A stretch of 8,698 nucleotides of DNA, from contig JALUMJ010000121.1 of assembly GCA_027040375.1 (NCBI GenBank), positions 1-8,698 of the forward strand. Direction: 5' to 3'. Under the pieces are notes generated by a model. It searched no databases. It was given only the letters and a program-made list of their open reading frames with translations, and had not been told where the DNA came from. How positions within the stretch are numbered: position 1 is the stretch's first letter; every line of letters starts with the position of its first letter. Source of the stretch: Campylobacteraceae bacterium (GTDB taxonomy: Bacteria; Campylobacterota; Campylobacteria; Campylobacterales; Sulfurospirillaceae). Below are positions 5,935 through 8,698 of the stretch, piece after piece. Made by a program: the position numbers and the translations under genes.

Positions 5935-6648
5935 TCATTGCTGATTTAATAGATTCATCGGCTTAAAAAATTCTATAGTCGATGAATCTTTTATAAATCC
6001 CACATTGTATGGGTGCATCGTTTTGAAAACTTTAAAATTTGACATATTTGAAAATTTCTTTTCCATATCTTTTGCAATATTTCCAAATAAAATCAACTCT
6101 ATATCATAATCACTTAAATTTTTAAATAATTCATCTATGAAAGGCATAAACTTCTTTACATGTAAGTTTGTACTTTTCTTATCTGTAAAAACCAAAGATG
6201 TATTTAAAAGCAAAACCCCATTTTTCTCAAAATTATCTTTTAGTTGCATAATGTCATTTATAAAACCACTCTTATCTAAATCTGCGATATCTTCTTTGGC
6301 TGTTTTATCCTTGTCTAAGTGCCCACTTGCGACTAAAAGCATCTTTAAAAAATTTCGCAAACTTGTGGCTCTATTAACTCTTTTACTAAGCCCGTTTTCT
6401 CCAAATATTGCTTCCACCATCCCATCTATAAAGGCATATCCAATCGCACTTTTTTCTCGTGGATATGGGTCTTGTCCAAAAAGTATATATCTTGTTTTGT
6501 TCAAAGGTAGAGTCTTAAAAGCATTTAAAAAGTTTGGAAATTTTGGAAAATATTCGGCATCTTTTTCTAAAAAATCTCTATAATCTACATCTAGTTTATC
6601 ATAGCATTTTTGTATGATTTTTTGCCAAGAAGGGTGGACTTTTATCAC
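5935..6648 (-). CDS. Divergent uracil-DNA glycosylase (UDG superfamily, Ung-like)
   Basis: UDGs remove uracil from DNA as the first step of base-excision repair. This 237-residue protein follows the Ung layout. It has GQDPYP (58-63, containing the catalytic Asp60 and Tyr62), TSLRNFLKML (95-104), LLLNTSLVF (146-154), ILFGNIAKDME (186-196, replacing the usual WG-K-A segment) and MHPYNVGF (211-218) with His212. Two signature places deviate from canonical Ung: GQDPYH has Pro instead of His, and HPSPLS is replaced by HPYNVG, so the minor-groove loop differs. It may be an Ung-like enzyme with altered specificity or a poorly studied subfamily. The GTG start (6646-6648) overlaps the previous stop in GTGA, making it the last gene of the mqnP operon. 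It converges with the MCP gene across 11 nt. Confidence 0.8.
   Translation of the reverse strand: MIKVHPSWQKIIQKCYDKLDVDYRDFLEKDAEYFPKFPNFLNAFKTLPLNKTRYILFGQDPYPREKSAIGYAFIDGMVEAIFGENGLSKRVNRATSLRNFLKMLLVASGHLDKDKTAKEDIADLDKSGFINDIMQLKDNFEKNGVLLLNTSLVFTDKKSTNLHVKKFMPFIDELFKNLSDYDIELILFGNIAKDMEKKFSNMSNFKVFKTMHPYNVGFIKDSSTIEFFKPMNLLNQQ
5951..5989 (+). terminator. Possible terminator of the MCP transcript, inside the UDG gene
   Basis: AGATTCATCG (5951-5960) and CGATGAATCT (5980-5989) form a perfect 10 bp stem with a 19 nt loop. On the plus strand the stem is followed by a T-run (5989-5992) about 28 nt after the MCP stop. It lies within the final codons of the convergent UDG gene. The long loop and short T-run make it a weak terminator candidate, but there is no other hairpin between the two genes. 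Confidence 0.4.
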
Positions 6649-7151
6649 TTGAGGTTAGCTAGTTTTAGTATCAAATCAACCTCGCCTATCCCAATTCTCA
6701 AATCTTTTGCGATTTTTGCCTCACTTTTTCCGTTTTTGTATTGTGATATAATTTGTCTTTCATTTGACTCGGTTACATTTGGCGGAACATAGTTTATCTC
6801 TTTTGTTCTGTTTTCAAGTGAATCAATCCTAGCAATTTGCTGGTCTTGAAAATTCAACATAACACCCTCTATCTCCCTAATAGAATCAACCATAGGCAAA
6901 AGTGAAGTTTGCACTTGAGATTTTATCTCTTTTTGGATTTCTTCTTTAAATATCTTGATTTCCAGCTTATCTTTAGAGGCTAACTTTTCTATATTTTTTG
7001 ACAGGTTATGGTTTTCTCTATTTAAGTCTTCTATAACCCGTTCATAAATTTTAAGTTTTTTTGAAACTTCAGAGTCTCGTATAAAAATCAAAAAGAAAAG
7101 TATAGTAACCAGTGTCCCAAGCCCAATAAGGCTGATGATTTCTATACTCAC
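6645..7151 (-). CDS. Membrane-anchored coiled-coil protein with C-terminal HTH-like segment (DUF6115-like)
   Basis: This is a 168-residue protein I know only as an epsilonproteobacterial hypothetical. Residues 5-24 are one hydrophobic segment (IISLIGLGTLVTILFFLIFI). Residues 28-115 are charged and heptad-like (KKLKIYERVIEDLNRENHNL onwards), suggesting a long coiled coil. Residues 128-168 (NERQIISQYKNGKSEAKIAK and so on to GEVDLILKLANLK) look like the helix-turn-helix-like tail seen in proteins labelled DUF6115: repeated sensing of the form 'I-KD-L-IGIGEV-LIL'. Whether that tail binds DNA or protein is unknown. It uses a GTG start (7149-7151) overlapping the upstream stop in GTGA, and overlaps the UDG start by 4 nt, so it is coupled to both neighbours. 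The DUF label is from memory. Confidence 0.75.
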   Translation of the reverse strand: MSIEIISLIGLGTLVTILFFLIFIRDSEVSKKLKIYERVIEDLNRENHNLSKNIEKLASKDKLEIKIFKEEIQKEIKSQVQTSLLPMVDSIREIEGVMLNFQDQQIARIDSLENRTKEINYVPPNVTESNERQIISQYKNGKSEAKIAKDLRIGIGEVDLILKLANLK

Positions 7152-7678
7152 TTATTCTCCTTCATAACTTTAGCTTCTCGTATCATAGCTCGCTCTCTTG
7201 CACTCATATAAGCACTCCAATCTTTCTCATCTTGGTCATGCATCAAACTAATCTTAGCTATATTTTCTTTTAGAGTTTGAAAAAATATCGGTACCTCTCT
7301 TTTTGGAAAAAAAGGCATTAATATGCGACCGTAATACTTAGTTTCAGGTGCCAGACAATTCTCTTCTAACAAGAAATGCCCAAACCCAACCGCTTGTATG
7401 TTTTTTTCTTCTTTTAAATCCAAATATGTCGGTTTTTCGTCTTTTATAATTGAGCCTAACTCATCTACTTTTCGATGTAATTCAACTATAAGTTTAAGCA
7501 AAACTTGATCACTTTCGTTTGTCTCACCTCTTGCTTTTGCAAGTTTTAACCATTGCCCAACACTATCTTCTTCGCTGTTTGCTAGCTTGTCATACTCTTT
7601 TTTATATACAAATTCATCGCGTGAAATCTTCTCAAAATCAATTTTCAGTGGTGCTGTTACAAATCTTATATCACTCAT
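7148..7678 (-). CDS. Conserved epsilonproteobacterial hypothetical protein, possibly PilZ-like
   Basis: This is a 176-residue soluble protein with no signal peptide or membrane helix. The N-terminal half (about 1-85) is helical and acidic, with an LLKLIVELHRKVDEL segment (60-74). The second half contains ENCLAPETKYYGRILMPFFP (106-125), VPIFFQTLKENIAKISLM (129-146), then a charged end DEKDWSAYMSARERAMIREAK (150-170). The middle part, with a loop before a beta-rich stretch rich in Gly, Tyr and Pro, recalls degenerate PilZ-type domains. The Arg-rich RxxxR and D/NxSxxG motifs that bind c-di-GMP are not seen, so binding cannot be claimed. The start is ATG in an ATGA overlap with the mqnP stop. Its place directly after the prenyltransferase suggests co-expression only. 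Confidence 0.75.
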   Translation of the reverse strand: MSDIRFVTAPLKIDFEKISRDEFVYKKEYDKLANSEEDSVGQWLKLAKARGETNESDQVLLKLIVELHRKVDELGSIIKDEKPTYLDLKEEKNIQAVGFGHFLLEENCLAPETKYYGRILMPFFPKREVPIFFQTLKENIAKISLMHDQDEKDWSAYMSARERAMIREAKVMKENK

Positions 7679-8550
7679 GCAAACATCCTATCTAACCAAA
7701 TTAATACAAAAAACATGATTCCAAGATATCCATTTAGAGTAAAAAATGCTTTATCTATCTTCGTAAAATCTTTTGTGACTATTTTATGTTCTTGGTATAG
7801 TATTATAGCTGAAACCAAAATTCCTACATACGAAAAGAAACCCAAATGCGCAAGATAAACAAAAAAAAGCCAAAATATAATAGTTTGGGCATGAAATAAT
7901 TTTGAGATAAAAAATGTTGCATCTTTTCCGTAAATCGATGGTATAGAAAAGAGATTATTTTGTATATCGTATTCCATGTCTTGCAAAGAGTAGAGTAAAT
8001 CAAAACCAGCTACCCAAAAGCTCACACCAAGACAAAGTGCAACTGACCAAGCGGGTATGTTGCCACCAATAGCGATTGCACCAGCAATCGGAGCTAAACC
8101 CAAAGACAAACCAAGCACAAGATGGGCTATCGGTGAAAATCTTTTAAAGATAGAGTATCCCCCTAGTATGGCTAGTATTGGAAAAGAGAGCCAAAAAGCA
8201 AGAGAATTTATAAAATACGCAACGACAATAAAAACCAAGGCATTTAAAACGATAAAAATCTTAAGATTGCCCTCTCCTATCCTGCCATCAACACTTGGCC
8301 TTGTGGCCGTCCTAGGATTAAGCTTATCTATATCTTTATCTGCATATCTATTAAAGCTCATGGCAAAATTTCTAGCACTGATGGCTGCTAATAAACCAAG
8401 CAATAACAGTCTCCAACCAAACCACACAGTATGGTTTAGTTGACTAGAATACACAATCATAGAGATAAAAATAAAAGGCAAAGCAAACACAGAGTGCTTA
8501 AATACAATCAAATCACCAATGTCTTTCATGAGAGCTATAAATTTCTTCAC
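7675..8550 (-). CDS. mqnP: UbiA-family prenyltransferase, probable MqnP (menaquinone synthesis)
   Basis: This is a 291-residue integral membrane protein with about eight or nine hydrophobic helices. Both Asp-rich UbiA motifs are present: NRYADKDID (67-75; Asp71 and Asp75) followed by NPRTATRP (78-85), and DLLYSLQDMEYD (184-195; Asp191 and Asp195). These bind the Mg-diphosphate of the polyprenyl donor. Campylobacterota make menaquinone through futalosine, and the prenyltransferase of that route, MqnP, is a UbiA homologue often annotated as 4-hydroxybenzoate polyprenyltransferase. I call it MqnP on that basis; true UbiA (ubiquinone) is unlikely in this phylum. The start is GTG (8548-8550), supported by AAAAGG 6 nt upstream. 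It is the first gene of a coupled four-gene operon. Menaquinone supply fits a respiratory, Mo-enzyme-using lifestyle. Confidence 0.88.
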   Translation of the reverse strand: MKKFIALMKDIGDLIVFKHSVFALPFIFISMIVYSSQLNHTVWFGWRLLLLGLLAAISARNFAMSFNRYADKDIDKLNPRTATRPSVDGRIGEGNLKIFIVLNALVFIVVAYFINSLAFWLSFPILAILGGYSIFKRFSPIAHLVLGLSLGLAPIAGAIAIGGNIPAWSVALCLGVSFWVAGFDLLYSLQDMEYDIQNNLFSIPSIYGKDATFFISKLFHAQTIIFWLFFVYLAHLGFFSYVGILVSAIILYQEHKIVTKDFTKIDKAFFTLNGYLGIMFFVLIWLDRMFA

Positions 8551-8620
8551 ACAAAACCTTTTTAAAATTTTTATATTAAATTTTACTATATTTTACTATA
8601 ATTGATATTAAATTACCATT
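8551..8620 (-). promoter_or_regulatory. AT-rich promoter region of the mqnP operon
   Basis: This is almost pure A/T. It contains an exact tandem TTTTACTATA (8581-8590 and 8591-8600), which on the minus strand gives two TATAGTAAAA elements, each offering a TATAGT -10-like box. ATATTAAATT occurs on both sides (8573-8582 and 8605-8614). Which box is used cannot be decided by eye. Confidence 0.4.
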
Positions 8621-8624
8621 TAAC

Positions 8625-8684
8625 AGGGGTCAGGGTTTGAATTTTGAATTTATATATAAATTCAAAATTCAATCCCTGACCCCT
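8625..8684. repeat. 60 bp near-perfect palindrome with GGGGTCAGGG ends (RAYT/REP-like)
   Basis: Left arm 8625-8654 and right arm 8655-8684 are reverse complements over 30 bp with a single mismatch (8636/8673, T opposite T) and no spacer. The outer 11 bp are AGGGGTCAGGG; the inner part is AT-rich with TTGAATTTTGAATTTATA. Palindromes with a GGGGTCAGG outer end are, from memory, typical of DNA beside REP-associated tyrosine transposase genes, whose protein recognises such hairpins. The element lies directly upstream of an RBS and an ATG. Confidence 0.75.
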
Positions 8685-8695
8685 AAAAGGAGTTG

Positions 8696-8698
8696 ATG
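8696..8698 (+). CDS. Start of a gene running out of the window (possible RAYT transposase)
   Basis: AAAAGGAG (8685-8692) follows the palindrome and an ATG is the last codon of the window, 3 nt after AGGAG. The spacing is short, so the true start may be this ATG or one just beyond. Nothing of the protein is visible. A Y1/HUH REP-associated transposase is predicted only from the palindrome. Confidence 0.3.

Noticed and set aside
6137..6583. 148-codon plus-strand open frame inside the UDG gene
   Set aside because: It is antisense to a protein with clear UDG motifs and has no RBS or recognisable domain.
8057..8443. 128-codon plus-strand open frame inside mqnP
   Set aside because: It is antisense to conserved UbiA motifs; low-complexity Leu/Ser composition is typical of a shadow frame.

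Overview
The window is AT-rich chromosomal DNA from a member of the Campylobacterota (the former Epsilonproteobacteria), most likely a free-living Sulfurimonas/Sulfurovum/Arcobacter-like organism. The lineage is inferred from three things: protein style, a UbiA-type prenyltransferase of the MqnP kind in an operon with small epsilonproteobacterial hypothetical proteins, and a split energy-taxis receptor (Aer-type PAS protein plus a separate MCP). The genus cannot be fixed from sequence alone. No rRNA, tRNA or CRISPR array was seen.

Left third (1-1850): this is the accessory-looking part. A secreted ComEA-like helix-hairpin-helix protein with a long, repeat-built lysine tail (418-903) is followed by a DUF2853-like protein (934-1275). 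The pair is flanked by two inverted copies of a diverged, roughly 35-40 bp sequence sharing a perfect 13 bp core (115-127 and 1320-1332). The outer arm overlaps the end of an open, start-less basic reading stretch on the minus strand. Rightwards of the pair lie a decayed transposase (1446-1661) that keeps a good promoter, and then an AT-rich stretch with three short palindromes and an orphan -10 box and ribosome-binding site.

Middle (1851-5923): a tightly packed minus-strand operon runs moaA (molybdenum cofactor synthesis), a small membrane protein, then rsmE (16S rRNA m3U1498 methyltransferase). Divergent from it, on the plus strand, are two overlapping genes for a split aerotaxis/energy-taxis receptor. 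One is a soluble Aer-like PAS protein. The other is a membrane MCP with no periplasmic sensor domain but with a C-terminal zinc-binding CZB domain.

Right third (5924-8698): a minus-strand four-gene operon encodes a UbiA-family prenyltransferase (probable MqnP, menaquinone synthesis), a conserved hypothetical protein, a membrane-anchored coiled-coil protein with a C-terminal HTH-like segment, and a divergent uracil-DNA glycosylase. Successive genes overlap by exactly 4 nt (ATGA, GTGA, GTGA), so translational coupling is likely. A 10 bp stem-loop that could end the convergent MCP transcript lies inside the 3' end of the glycosylase gene. The window ends in a 60 bp near-perfect palindrome followed by a ribosome-binding site and an ATG. 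This arrangement resembles the leader of REP-associated tyrosine transposase (RAYT) genes, whose body would lie outside the window.
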